A stretch of DNA of 64,000 nt from Micropterus salmoides (taxonomy: Eukaryota > Chordata > Actinopteri > Centrarchiformes > Centrarchidae). The stretch lies in contig NW_024044348.1 of assembly GCF_014851395.1 (NCBI RefSeq), forward strand, positions 23,127,890 through 23,191,889, in the 5' to 3' direction. The position numbers and the translations under genes are program-made. The notes below the pieces were generated by a model. That model was given only the letters and a program-made list of their open reading frames with translations, ran no database searches and had not been told where the DNA came from. Each line of letters starts with the position of its first letter. The stretch's first letter is position 1. Below, in pieces: positions 23,068 through 34,292 of the stretch.

Positions 23068-23098
23068 TACTTTGTTACTTTCCAACACTGAGACAGAG

Positions 23099-24699
23099 AC
23101 CATGGTAAACATGCTAACAATCAGCATGTTGGCTTGCTAAAATCAGCATTAAGCTCAAAGAACCACTGTGCAGTGTTGTTAGCGTGGCTGTAGACTCTTA
23201 GTCTAAGTCACCTAATGTGAAAATGTCATCTAGACATCTAAAGCGTAGTTTATTTGTCAAAAGACCCTGTCCCTCTTGCAAGTGTATCTATTTATAGTCT
23301 ATTTATATCAAATTATAATTAAAGGAATTGCATCTTTGCTACAGATTTGGAACACAGAGTGGTCTTCAATTTTCAGATCAGTAGGCTATCTCTGGCTGAA
23401 AGGTAACGGTTTGACCAAGATGCAAAATCTGAAATTACTTCATACATAATAAATCAGAGGCCAAGACAGATGATCTCTTACACTTAAACCCACTGTACAC
23501 TGCTTTTACCACAGTGCTGTACCTGAGGCGTGGATATAAGGATAGGGTGTTGCAGTAACCTACAACATGAATATTAGAGCACAAAAATAAAACCATTCTC
23601 TCAAAAAGGTGATGTTTCAGCTGAGTACTTCTATCCCCACCATCATTGGAGCTCAGTTTTCCTCACAGTTATTGAAAGCTTAGAAGCGCAGTGAGAAACA
23701 GGCTAAATGAAAAAGAGGTAGGAGAGTTCAGTTTTTATGTCAGCAGTGTGGCCTGCCCCCAGAATATAAATATTCATCAATGTGTTTACAGACAGAAGAA
23801 ACTCATTATAATCTTTCAGTCATGGAAGGTCTACTGACATCTTTGAGTTGATTTCCAGTCTGATCTTAGAGCTGCAGCTGGGCTACCAGCCTGCACTGCA
23901 CTAGACTGGATGAGGTCTGGAGTGATTCCCACAAAGATAACACGTCCATTTCTCTTCTGTTAACCCATGCACCTCTTGTCACAGTATCCACAGCGAATTC
24001 TGTTTTAACAGCTCAATCACAGCCACAATAATTCCCTCTCCATGTATCCATTGCCTGTGATATGTGTAGGCTTCCCCCATGTGTGGTTGCGTTGGCATGG
24101 AAACAGGAATGGCATTGTGAATGTGTGTATTGAATTTTTCACCCCTGTTCCCAGAGTTCCACCGTGAGGAAAGCCTGACGCCATCCCCTCCCCCCACCAA
24201 TTACACCAGAGAGTAGGGGGGCAGATTCTTTCAACATTTCAGCCAGCACATGCACATAAAAACTCACTGCACGCCAACCTCCATGTTCCTTTAAAGTGAG
24301 AGTACAACCTCTGTAGAGCAATAAAATACATTACTGTCAAATTATTTTCATGTTCCATTACCTGTGACTAGATGTTATTCAGTTTGCTACTCCATGACTT
24401 ATAAAGTGCAAAATATTATCAGGTTCAAGTATTATTTGTTCAATACAAAAATTAGTAAAATACTGCTCTTTAATTTATCTTCCAGTCATTATAACTATGG
24501 AGAGCGTTATGAGGGGCTAAGGGATAAGTCAGTTGCTACAGCATGACATTCCAGCAGCCAGCCTCAGGAGTGACCATTCTGCTTATGAGAGGCAGAGGTT
24601 TAAAGCTAGTTATCGCCATCTAGTGGTAGCAAAAGAGTAAACATCAACTGCCAACATTACGCCTTCATCCCCCAAATAAATAGACAGATCCAGGTGACA
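23099..24699. other. intergenic sequence downstream of spondin 1
   Basis: No gene seen. 23099-23180 has the GCTAACAATCAGCATG style of dispersed fish repeats, and CGCCATCTAGTGG at 24616-24628 is a common repeat end. In mammals rras2 lies next to spondin 1 on this side; none of its exons was recognised here. Confidence 0.4.
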
Positions 24700-25432
24700 A
24701 GTTGTCACATTTACTTTTATTGTAAAGGTGATATTATTCCAAAATATTAACATGTTAGAGGGACAGTGATAAAGAAAAGGAGGGGAAGAGATCTACAAAA
24801 CATCTACACAAGACTTTGGTAAGAATCTTGGGACACATTCTTATCAAAAAATTCCACGGCAAAAAAATAACAAAATCTTCTAATAATGCTCAAAATCATA
24901 TAGATCTCAATCTTGGTGCATCTACATGTACAACAATATAGCCGGGTAAAAAGTCAACTGGGCATTTTGTGTCCTAGAAACAACTGAACAATTGAAGGCA
25001 TATAAAACACTGGAATGGCTGGGCACCTGTGCTTTAAAGTCTGGAATATACTGTACTACTTAAGGATACCACACGATATAACAGTTCTTTATGTTATTAT
25101 TAAATCAATTTATATTTCATAATTATATTTTTCAAGATATATTATACCACAACGAGTTTACAGTAACCTTGCAAAAGAGTCGTATGTGTCTCAGAGCTAG
25201 TTTGAAAGCACAGAAGAATCAGCCTAGTTTAAATCCAGAGTTTTCCAGTGAGATCTTTAAGTTCATCTTCTCGTGATGACAACTGACCTGAGCTCTGGAT
25301 TTAACCAACACAGATTCCAGTATGTGCCATTTCAGCCCCAAGCAGAGTACACTGGATCATTGTACAACAGTGTGCCCCGTCCTGTTCCCAGCCCCACTCC
25401 TGTCCACACCACCCCCCTTCCCCTACTCCTTC
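24700..25432 (-). other. spon1: probable 3' UTR of spondin 1
   Basis: About 730 nt follow the stop codon on the minus strand before the best polyadenylation signal. No coding signal is seen here; short open frames on the plus strand at 25273-25624 overlap the UTR and the last exon in antisense and are chance. The exact cleavage site is not determined. Confidence 0.6.
24716..24721 (-). promoter_or_regulatory. candidate polyadenylation signal AATAAA for spondin 1
   Basis: The minus strand reads AATAAA here, followed within about 20 nt by TGT-rich sequence. It is the first canonical hexamer in a good setting downstream of the stop codon at 25433. Another site further downstream could also be used. 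Confidence 0.45.
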
Positions 25433-25596
25433 CTAGCAGGGGTGCACGTTACAAGCCCTGATCTCCTTCCTGTCCTTGCAGCTGGACAGCTGGGCCGTCT
25501 TAAACCTCTGCTTTACTGTCATGAGCCGTTCTTGAATACCTCCACCGCACAGCTTGGTACATTCTGTCCAACTCGACCACGGCCTCATTTTACACC
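25433..25596 (-). CDS. spon1: spondin 1 terminal coding exon: thrombospondin type 1 repeat 6 and stop
   Basis: Reading down from 25596, 164 nt complete a Gly codon and give CKMRPWSSWTECTKLCGGG, IQERLMTVKQRF, SCKDRKEIRAC and the C terminus NVHPC followed by TAG at 25433-25435. This is exactly the C terminus of vertebrate F-spondin. The acceptor TCTGTAG lies at 25597-25603; the intron to TSR5 is 119 nt. The repeat has WSSW, but CTKLCG has Leu in place of the Ser/Thr that would carry O-fucose. The exon lacks an in-frame ATG near its start, so it does not appear as a conventional ORF. Confidence 0.97.
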
Positions 25597-25715
25597 CTAC
25601 AGACAAAAGTCAAAAAAAAAGTAAGAGACTGTCAGAATTATATGTGCTTGTCTGAGATTTTTTTTCAAATTTTCCATGTTGTGTTTTAGTTCTGATTGTG
25701 ATGAGAGATACCAAC

Positions 25716-25982
25716 CTGGATGCTCAGAGGTGACCTCAGCTCTGCCCTGTTTGCTCCTCTTCTTTTCACGCTGTTCCTTGCGTTTTTTCTTCTCATCGCT
25801 GTTGGCTTGTCCTCGGTTGCACTTCCTAATCTTACACTTCTTCCTCTGGATTGTTTCAGGACAGTTGTCTCCTCCAAACTGAGGTTCCAGCTTCACCATG
25901 CGGGTCCGGATTGTATGACCCTTCCCACAGGACTTATTGCACTCCGACCACTCAGTCCACTCTGACATGACACAGTCTATGG
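25716..25982 (-). CDS. spon1: spondin 1 exon: thrombospondin type 1 repeat 5 plus basic linker
   Basis: This is the longest exon (267 nt, phase 1-1). It starts PIDCVMSEWTEWSECNKSCGK, continues RTRMVKLEPQFGG, CPETIQRKKCKIRKC, and then a linker with KKKRKEQREKKR that ends SEHPG. CNKSCG keeps the O-fucosylation pattern. The acceptor is CCTCAG at 25983-25988, preferred over a CATAG six bases inside because it yields the conserved PID. The donor GTTGGT is at 25710-25715. In F-spondin, repeats 5 and 6 attach the protein to the matrix and plasmin cuts near them; the strongly basic linker here fits heparan-sulfate binding, which is my inference. Confidence 0.97.
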
Positions 25983-27009
25983 CTGAGGAGAAAGAATTAG
26001 AAATAGATTAGATTAGGTTTAGAGGACGTTGTGAGTACAGCTGAAAGCTGGTGTGAGAACTGAGGAGGACGATAGATCGGGAAGAACTATAACCTAAAAC
26101 AAATGATACAGATGACACACCTTAATGAATCACACTAAGGTATATGGCTTTTTGATTCAATGTTCTGTGTACTGTAAGTCATGAATCCCTGCCTATGGAA
26201 TACACTGCGTTTTATCATAAATTTATTCAGTGGCACCACAGAGAATACTTTTATGGTTTGCCAGAGGGTGTGATTTGTTTTCACATAACCACATGGCTCA
26301 GTTGTGGCATCCTTGCCACTGCTGCAAACTAACAGGAATTCACATGAAAAAAACACATACAGTAAATCCTATTCAATTCAATTTTATTATTTGACCCAAG
26401 TGGGCAGTTTGTGCTGCAGCAAAAATAAAAACACAAGACAATACACAAGAAACATACAAGATAGCCTAGAAAACTACAGCAGTAGGCCTGAACACATGCA
26501 CAGGATGGCTTACACCAATGCACAACCATAGCCACACAAGGCCCATAGATAGTATAAAGCACATTGACTATTATCAGCATCCCCTAGCAACATAACCATT
26601 CAATGTAATATACATCAATATTAACAGAACATGACACATCTATATAATTCTTTGTTTAAGCAGTCATCACTCAGAAGAACAAGTTGCACTGATGATGTAG
26701 AATCAACACTTTATTATTATTATTTTATATATGTAACATCAAGAAGAGGATGTCAGCAACAACAGTTTGGCTTTTTTGGATTGTGCCATGACATGAACCT
26801 CCACACAGGAATATAAAGGAAACTCACACACACAGACCAAAACTTGTGCTGCATTCCAGTCAAAGTGGGATGTCAGAATTGCAGAGTGATAGAATGTGCA
26901 CAACGCCAAACTTTAACAAAAAACTGTGATGTTTCTTTGCCAAGTTTACACACAACTGAACTCTCAGCAGTGCCCATAGCGTTAATTAAAACACACACCC
27001 AAACACAAG

Positions 27010-27405
27010 AAAAGAAATCTAGTGTACGCTGTCCACTGCAGTGAGAAATGTACATGCCTGTTTATTGGGGAAACTAAACAACCACTACACAAACACATGG
27101 CTCAACTCAGAAGGGCCAACTCCTTAGGACAAGACTCAGCAGTTTACTTTCATTTGAAGGATAAGAGACGCTTGTATTCTGGATTCTCAGTGCTGTCCTT
27201 TCATCCCTTCCCAGGAGATTGAAGAAACACGTTTTGGCCTCATGTGACAATGCCAACGACGGGAGTTCACACTTCGCCTCAAGTGACTAACCATAACGAC
27301 TGTCGTTACAACAGCTAGGAGCACTAAGAACCAAGTGGTTTCTTGCACCTTGATAACGACCCCACAGGAACTCCCTGCCAGTTAGTTAGAACTGAAGAAG
27401 CTTGT
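27010..27405 (+). mobile_element. Penelope-like element fragment with GIY-YIG endonuclease end
   Basis: The plus strand reads VYAVHCSEKCTCLFIGETKQP, HMAQLRRANSLGQDSAVYFHL and KDKRRLYS, matching the GIY-YIG endonuclease of fish Penelope-like (Poseidon-type) elements, with FIG in place of YIG. Downstream, ACGTTTTGGCCTCATGTGAC, CGACTGTCGTTACAACA and GAACTGAAGAAGC are typical of the region after the endonuclease in these elements. The RT is absent and the frame breaks after FPGD. It sits in the intron between TSR4 and TSR5 of spondin 1, in the opposite orientation. Confidence 0.75.
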
Positions 27406-27644
27406 ATATCTGTCAAGGCACAACTTATCTGTTACCTCTCACATAGATCAGCAGAAGCACCAAATTACTGCACATTTGGAATAAGTACATAGGTAGTCCT
27501 TTCTCTGCACTGTGAAGTAACTTCCATCAGAAGTGTAGGTATCTGCATCAAGGCACCAGGTTGCATAACAAAAATGAAATAATCATTAATTTCCATAAAT
27601 TACACGTATATGTGGGTGTATAGATAAAGTTGTTTATTACTTAC

Positions 27645-27809
27645 GGCACTCTGGTAGCATACACTTCTCCACCTGTTCTAAATCTTCTGTACACTCTCCC
27701 AGCTCCACAGGGGACTTCAGCATGCGTTGTCGTGTCCTCAAACCCTTCCCGCACGTCACACTGCAGTCACTCCAGTCGGACCATGGAGTCAGCATGCAAG
27801 GGATTGTGT
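27645..27809 (-). CDS. spon1: spondin 1 exon: thrombospondin type 1 repeat 4
   Basis: The 165-nt phase 1-1 exon encodes TIPCMLTPWSDWSDCSVTCG, KGLRTRQRMLKS, an acidic ELGECTEDLEQ stretch and KCMLPEC. WSDW and CSVTCG are the mannose and fucose sites. The acceptor GTCCAG ends at 27810 and gives a split His codon as in mammals. The donor is GTAAGTAA at 27637-27644, the strongest in the gene. The 313-nt intron between this exon and TSR3 shows nothing else recognisable. Confidence 0.97.
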
Positions 27810-28122
27810 CTGGACACAAGTACCACATACACCCAGGGTTCACATGTGGACATTCAATATCAAACCCATACTTGTGCGGAATATTGTAATTTGAATACTA
27901 CAGATTACATTTTTGAAAGAAAGCAAGACTCTAGCAATTTAATCATGAAGGGACAAGGAGCCAAAAGGTGATTAGAATGTTTTAGCTCTTCTGAATTCAT
28001 TGTTTTGCTTTTGTTCGGCTGCAGTTAGGCTTGTGGCCCCTTGTGGCTTAATGAGACAATTTGCACCAGATTTGAAGTGTAGGAAGTGTCAGGATTGTGG
28101 TCCTGAAAATGTTGTTACTCAC

Positions 28123-28290
28123 GACATTCTGGCATCATGCACTTCTCCACTTCTAGCACCTCTGCCCCACAAATGGAGCCATCTGCAGGAGGCATCTTCA
28201 CCATGCGCTCTCTCCTCTTCATGCCCACACCACAAGTGGCACTGCAGACATCCCATTCAGCCCACTCTGTAACCAGGCAACTGCTGGGAG
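28123..28290 (-). CDS. spon1: spondin 1 exon: thrombospondin type 1 repeat 3
   Basis: This 168-nt phase 1-1 exon encodes SPSSCLVTEWAEWDVCSATCG, MKRRERMVKMPPADGS, a Glu-Val-Glu-Lys-Cys block and MMPEC. CSATCG is an O-fucosylation motif. Two AG acceptors lie close together upstream; the one ending at 28291 (CCTTAG) is chosen because it restores the SPSSC sequence of the family, while the inner CAG would remove three residues. The donor GTGAGT lies at 28117-28122. The intron to TSR2 is only 139 nt. Confidence 0.97.
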
Positions 28291-28429
28291 CTAAGGCCAA
28301 AAGGGAAAGACAAGGCACAGTAAACCCACAGCACAACTTACATTGGTTCTATAGTATGGACAGATACACTTGGTGCGTCATGTGTCAACAGAGAAGTCTG
28401 ACGCATGGAAAGGAAGGGGGAAAGCTCAC

Positions 28430-28600
28430 AGCAGTCCTCGTTGACCACACAGTTTTCAGTCTCCTCTGTGGGCAGGGTGCAGACTGAGCCATCATCAGGG
28501 AACTGCTTCACATAACGCTCCCGGGAACGTGTGCCCATCCCACAGGACAGACTACAGGGAGACCAGGTGATCCACTCTGACATCATGCAGGTGGAAGCAT
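28430..28600 (-). CDS. spon1: spondin 1 exon: thrombospondin type 1 repeat 2
   Basis: This 171-nt phase 1-1 exon reads CMMSEWITWSPCSLSCGMG, RSRERYVKQFPDDGS, CTLPTEETENC and NEDC. CSLSCG fits the CxxS/TCG O-fucosylation motif, and WITW can be C-mannosylated. The acceptor TTTAG ends at 28601, and the donor GTGAGC is at 28424-28429. It is the first of three consecutive TSR exons of almost equal size (171, 168 and 165 nt), as expected for a tandemly duplicated exon module. The intron upstream is 5.5 kb. Confidence 0.97.
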
Positions 28601-29584
28601 CTAAAGAGTCAGAGAACATGGAGGAAAGTGTTAAGCGAGCTTCAAGAGAGAGGTCAGGAATTTTGGCTTCTGACAAAATGATTTAAAGGCACAGGAAACT
28701 CAAAATCGTGAATTTGTATCTTAATCGGTGTCAGTTATGTAAGTTGTCACCAATTGCTGAATTAAGCCCATTTGGCCGTGTTTCGTCACAGAGAAAAATA
28801 GGTCCAAATAGAGAGCACAGCTCCACTTGAGTGACTGTTAGACAGTCCACAGTCTACTTAGTGTTGAGAGGAGGTGACTTCTGTATAAAACTTCTACAGA
28901 GCTTCCACAAAGAAAATCAATCTTTGTGTGCAGGACACATTTCAGTCAGAAAGGTATACAAAAAAAACCTCAGCTGTACACTGTTCAGTTCAGGGGGTGT
29001 ACAGACATGTTTTACTGTTCCTGCTGCTGAAGCACACCTGAAATGTATAACAGCTTGTTGCATCATTACTTGTCTCTCTCTCTTTCTCTCTCTGCTGCAC
29101 AAGTACACCCAGCACAGTGCACAGCTTGTTTTGACATTTTTGGGGTTGTTGAGTGGAACTGTGTGTTTCCACGGTCGTCACTGATTTTATTTGCATCTAA
29201 CTGTAAAGGGCCAATGGTAATTTTTTGTCATTGTTTGATGAAACTGAATGTTCTGCACAGTACACCACCTCTATTCCTAGACTATATATGCAAGAAGTGC
29301 AATTCTGAATCAAGTTTCCTGTAACTTTAATTTTAGCTCCATATTAGCATGGACTTCCTAACCAAATTACACCAATGACATAAATTGTTCTCACACAAAA
29401 TAAATGTAGATACCCTTCTAAGTGACTTACAGATTATGGTTAAAGCATACAATGACATCTTATTGACAATTGCAACTTGGTTTTCTTTGCTACTTATTTC
29501 TTAAGTAAAAGTTGAATGCTTGGTGGATTAAAGCACATTTGATGTGTATTTGTGTAATGAGGGAGAGTGTGGCCTAAGGAGGTC

Positions 29585-29885
29585 AACACATATATATATC
29601 AAGGTGTGCATAATTATGAAGCAGCTTCTTTTTCTAGGGCAAAGCGGGCCAAAAAGATTTAACTGAAAAGTCAAAAATTGTAAAATGCCTTTCAGACAGA
29701 TGCAACACTTTTGAAATAGCTAAACTTTTGAGGTGTGACCACCAGACAATCAAACTTTTATTGCTAAGAGTCAACTGGAGTGCAAAAAGCTCCTGGAGAA
29801 GAAAAGACGAAAATTATGATGCATAAAAATGATGATATGCTCAAAATATTCACTTGCCTAATAAGTGCACACAGTGTTGCAGTAG
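29585..29885 (+). mobile_element. Tc1/mariner-group fragment (N-terminal helix-turn-helix region)
   Basis: In broken frames the sequence gives KSKIVKCLSDRCNTFEIAKLL-like and DHQTIK-like code, preceded by GGTGTGCATAATTATGAAGC and followed by CTCAAAATATTCACTTGCC and AATAAGTGCACACAGTG, as in a Tc1/mariner-type deletion element common in fish. It lies in the spondin 1 intron between TSR1 and TSR2. Confidence 0.5.
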
Positions 29886-31689
29886 TACCCTAAAGCAAAC
29901 TTTTAAAAGAAACAGAACAACATTTCTGAACAGAACAACAAGTTGTGCTAAATAAAACAGCGTTAACTGAACTGGACTGAAACAGGCCTTCTGGCTTTTG
30001 GTAACACAAGGAAAAAAGCTGTCCCTACGATTAGCTATCCTATCTCAGCCAATTACAGTGCAGGAAAGACAATAAGGTGCTATTATGTGTATTGCTGAGT
30101 CTGGTTTAAATTTCCAGTTACACATAAGAAACTAAAACACCAGTCATTTCTAAACTTAAAAGAAATTACCACTCCGAGATACAGAAAAGCTTGTGGATGC
30201 TCTCATTGAAAGTAGGCTTGACTGCAGCATTTCTCCCTGGCTCTGCAAAATGTCTATAAATGCGTCAGAGTTTGTGAAAAATTCTGCTGACAGTTTTAAC
30301 AAGACCAAAGAGAGCTCACATCATCCCTGTTCTTAAGTTCTTGTCCTGTCTTCCACTTAGTTTTAGGATAGATCAAATTGCTTGTCTATTCACAGACTTG
30401 TCCCCTGAGTACAATGCTTATATGATACACACATCAGATCTTTCTCTCTGTTCTCTACTGCTCACTGTACCAAAAAGTGAGAGGCAAATCAGAGACCTAG
30501 TGTAAAGCTGCCTTTGGGAACAGTCTACCTCTACATCTAAGAACAGAACCAGGCTTTCAAGTGACTTCTAAAAAAAATCACCATGCAACAACAGTGCTAT
30601 TCTCCTACCTTCATTATGAATAACTTTTGCTTGACTAAAAGTTAATCAAGATTTCCTTTTTCCCCCTTTTTGACATACAGGTGTGCGCATTTTATGGGCT
30701 GCTTAATATGTCTGTGATCTCTCTGTAATTGTTATTTTCACTCAATGTAAATCTGGATCATAGCAGAGTGTTTTTGATAGTGTTAAGTGAATCCAATCAG
30801 CTCATTACTTTATTTTTAATGCTCTAATGCTTCATATGCTCTTGTAATCATCATATGTTTGAACACTTTTGAAACGACACAGACTCACAACCACAAGACG
30901 CTGGGAATGCTGCTAATGTAGGCTCATTAAAAATGTTCAGGTTCCATGCCACACAAAAACAACAGATTTTGTCTTGTCTACATAAATGTGTAGTCATTTG
31001 TTGTCAAACGTAGGAGACAGACGAGAGAAGAGAAAAAAGAAAAGGTCTTAGATGTAGGGGATCATCTACTCTCATTTATGCCTGCTATTTCAGATTAGTG
31101 AAAACATACAATTCTAATCTCACTGGCAGCTCTGCTTCAATTTTCTTTTTGTAAGAAGTATAAAAGTCAGTGGCTCCACCAGCAAGAATGATGTTTGTGC
31201 AATCAGAAATTAATATTCCAGTTTAGCTAACGATGCAGGCAAAAACTACTTCTATTTTCAGAAAGCTTGTGTTGTGTTGTTTTTTTTACATAGAAAATAA
31301 TTATTAGTAAGTAGAAATCAGTTAATTTATCACTACTAGTAATACAAGAAGCAGCTACTAATCTAACCAACAGCCAGGGGTCAGTAGTTCATAAATGTAT
31401 GCATGCTAACCAATAAACAGATTAAGTAATATTTAATTTTGGTGATGCAAACTATGCTGTTACACCACATACACCACATTCTTTCAAATCAATGTTATAA
31501 TTGGCAAATGTCCACCAATACCTGACTAAGTGCACAAACTATTTTCTTTTAACTTGAAGGTTTGTTTCCTTGCTATACATCAACTGTACTGAATTAACTT
31601 TGTTTATATTCAAGAAATAAACCTAAAATATATTTTGGCTCTTTGTGTAACAGAATGTATCTGTAAAAAGTGTGAAAAAATACTCATAG

Positions 31690-32650
31690 TGGAATCCAAT
31701 CAATCCGATCAGGATTTTTTGGGCTGATCGCCGATTTATCATGTAGCATTATACAGTATATTTATTTAATTAGTCCTAAAAACAATGTATTAAGTGTTAA
31801 AATTAATAGATGATAAAGTATCATGAAATGACAACTGTTTATTTTATTGCCAGGAAACATGGGCAACAAATTCCACTCCCTCTGTCTTTGAGACTTAAAA
31901 CAGCAGCCTTTGCCTGGTTACTGTGAACGTCTTATAGCTTAACAAATATAGCTTTCCTATGAAATAAACTACAAAAACAGAACAAACAGTATCTTTATAA
32001 ATTTACTTTAGCTATAAAAACTACAACATAAAAGGCTGTAGCCAAAATAATTAGGAGATAAAGGAGCACAGCCATCCTGAGTCGATGATAAACTCTCTTA
32101 AATCCTTGTGCAAGAAGCACTATCTTTGACATAGGCCTATACCACCAGCTTTACCAGAGGAGAGACTAGCAAACACTTTAACTTCACGCGAGTTTTTATT
32201 TGATTTTATGAAGGTTAAAAATACGGGATATTTACGTGGAAACATTTAAACGGGGGGATACCGTGTGAGAACGGAAAAATACGGGAGAATCACAGGGAAA
32301 AAGGTGTTATAACACCACGATCTTCGTCCACAGCAGCATTTGTATCAGAGTTGATCTCCGTCTATATTAAAACAACTGAAAACGCACATGTAGTGGCGGT
32401 TCACGTACACAGGACATGCACCTGCCGGTGTACACATGAAGCAGATGGTCTACTCCGCAGTTGCAGAAGATTTGACGAAAGAAGAAAGTAATACAGACGA
32501 AGAACCACACAGGTATTTTTTTTGTATTGACCAACAACGAGCTGGTACAGTTAGTGAAAGTAACACCAGAGTATGCTGGAAAACCGACTGGGAGTCGTCG
32601 CAAAGTAAATACAACGACATGCACAGTAACCTACAGGTGTTACTTACAGC
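31690..32650. mobile_element. probable old hAT-type remnants in a spondin 1 intron
   Basis: GATCGCCGATTTATC near 31726 and AAATACGGGATATTTACG with ACGGGAGAATCACAGGG near 32220-32300 resemble pieces of non-autonomous fish hAT families. No transposase is readable and the boundaries are unclear. Confidence 0.3.
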
Positions 32651-33499
32651 ATAAAAAATAATATAATATAATAAAAATACTGAAACTAAAACTCTTTCAG
32701 TAGCATTGTGTTTTTGCTTCATATGACTGATAAGACTGAATCAGAAAGCCAAATGTGAGTGTCTGTGTCATAGTTTTATAAAGTCCTCTGCTTTTGCCCA
32801 CGGGGTCAGTGGCCTTTTCAAACAAATCTTCGGATTCGCTGTTTTAATCTGGACAGCAGGCGGAGACGTAGTAAAAGGTAATTATGTTTTATTAGTCATT
32901 AGATTAGATCAAATTGTTGAACACAAAGGGTGTCAGACTGACTGATGCCAAGTGATTATAGGGAGACAAAAAGATACATTAAAGCAGCAGTAGGGAATTC
33001 TTGTAAAAATTACTTTTTGTCATATTTGCTAAAACTGTCATTATATGCTGATAGTAGTACACGAGACAGATAATCTGTGAAATTAGGTTCCTCTGGCTCC
33101 TCCTACTGCACATGCTGCATAGCCTCGCGCATGCTCTCATTCAGTCATGGTCATTCTCAAAAGCCTGTGGTTTCAGAAGTTTTGCAACACAATGGCTGAG
33201 AAACAACCTCCAGCAATGAAAGAACTGTCCATCCCTTCTTTGCCAATAACAACGTATAGTACAAAACACGTGTGTGAACACGTCCGGGCTCCACACAGAG
33301 CTTCAGGCTCATTATGTTCAATACCATGGCGCTGATATGAATGATCAGCAAAAAGGCATGATGACAAACAGTGGGAAAAAACTTGAGAGGGACAGTGGTG
33401 TAATAGCCTCTCATTCCACTGTTAGATGTTTTTGCAGCTGCCTCTGAAGCCTGGGACGCCCTGCCCTGGGTAGAGAAACATTAGAGGGTCGTCTTTGAA

Positions 33500-33605
33500 A
33501 ACTTGAGTCGATGCGAGAGGGGCCGGGGTTTTGTCGAGACTCTCGCCATGGCGAGCAAGCCCTATGCGGGATGAAGTTTCGAAGGGCAACTGGCGCCTTC
33601 TTGAG
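33500..33605. other. GC-rich structured island in a spondin 1 intron
   Basis: Within AT-rich intron this stretch is GC-rich and holds several hairpins: GCGAGAG at 33513-33519 pairs with CTCTCGC at 33540-33546, CTCGCCATGGCGAG at 33542-33555 is a perfect palindrome, and 33581-33600 can fold (GAAGGGC with GCGCCTTC). No coding frame or known RNA was recognised. Confidence 0.4.
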
Positions 33606-34109
33606 GGTTTCGTGGTAGGGTCTTAGCGGAGTGATACTAGAAGCAGAGAGAGAGGTGGAAGGTTTTGCATTGTATGTTCAATTGTTAACAACAGCTGCAT
33701 TAAGAGAGAGGATTAAAAAGAAAACCTGAACAACCAGGAGACATAATTCCAAGAGTGAAATTACTCTCACCATCTTATAAAATATATTTAATGGCCTCCT
33801 GTAATTTAACTTGTCTTGCTATAAAATTTTAAAACCTGCTGTATAAACAAAGTGCTATCATTGCCTCTTCTTCTGCTCTCACTTCATTGCTGCTGTAGAA
33901 TGGTACCTTGGGTATTATCGATCGCCTAATAACAATAAAAACAGTTTTGTAAACATGCCCTCACTTTTATAGTAAATTATGTAAGAGATTAATAATGCTC
34001 ATAAAAGTGCTTAGTGGATGCTGAGGTGTCTATTACGTCATCATTTAGATGGACATTTTTGTTTTCCTTGTGAACACAATAACGCTTCAGTCTTAAGATA
34101 AATACTCAC

Positions 34110-34292
34110 CCTCGTCACTGCATCCAGGCCCCATGCAAGGCTCAAAATCCTGGGTGTGTGGGCAGGGTACACTGAGGTCCAGCTGGGCCTTGAGCATCCT
34201 CTGCCTCATCCGCTTGCCCTTTTCACACGTAGCTGAGCTGCAGGCGGACCATGGAGACCAGTTGGAGTAGATACACGTCTCAGGAGTATCAT
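34110..34292 (-). CDS. spon1: spondin 1 exon: thrombospondin type 1 repeat 1
   Basis: The exon (183 nt, phase 1 at both ends) holds TSR1: CIYSNWSPWSAC with the WxxW pair, then CEKGKRMRQRM with the layered Arg residues, and CMGPGC at the end. Its second cysteine block reads CSSATCEKG, one residue longer than the CSxTCG used for O-fucosylation in the other repeats, as in other F-spondins. The WSPW motif is a typical C-mannosylation site. The acceptor CTGCAG-type signal lies at 34293-34298 and the donor GTGAGT at 34104-34109. The exon ends GCSDE plus one base, which joins to DASTC of the next exon. Confidence 0.97.

Larger units (their letters stand above)
18334..23090. mobile_element. hAT-type transposon with two nested insertions
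   Basis: The ends are CAGTGGTGGAAGAATTAC (left) and, inverted, CAGTGTTGGAAAGTAAC (right). They are flanked by an 8-bp target duplication, AGACAGGG at 18326-18333 and AGACAGAG at 23091-23098 (7 of 8 identical). Both subterminal regions carry many AGTAAAAGTA motifs. No hAT transposase code is visible. A LINE (18577-20220) and a TA-flanked element (21885-23067) sit inside, so the original element was about 1.9 kb, non-autonomous. Confidence 0.87.

Noticed and set aside
22732..23127. 131-codon minus-strand open frame
   Set aside because: It lies across the right end of the TA-flanked transposon and the hAT terminus and has no transposase motifs.
25273..25624. Overlapping plus-strand open frames of 62 and 100 codons
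   Set aside because: They are antisense to the spondin 1 terminal exon and its 3' UTR; the minus-strand reading is the conserved one.
27160..27430. Possible extra gene next to TSR4 on the plus strand
   Set aside because: The sequence is the region downstream of the endonuclease of the Penelope-like fragment, not a separate gene.
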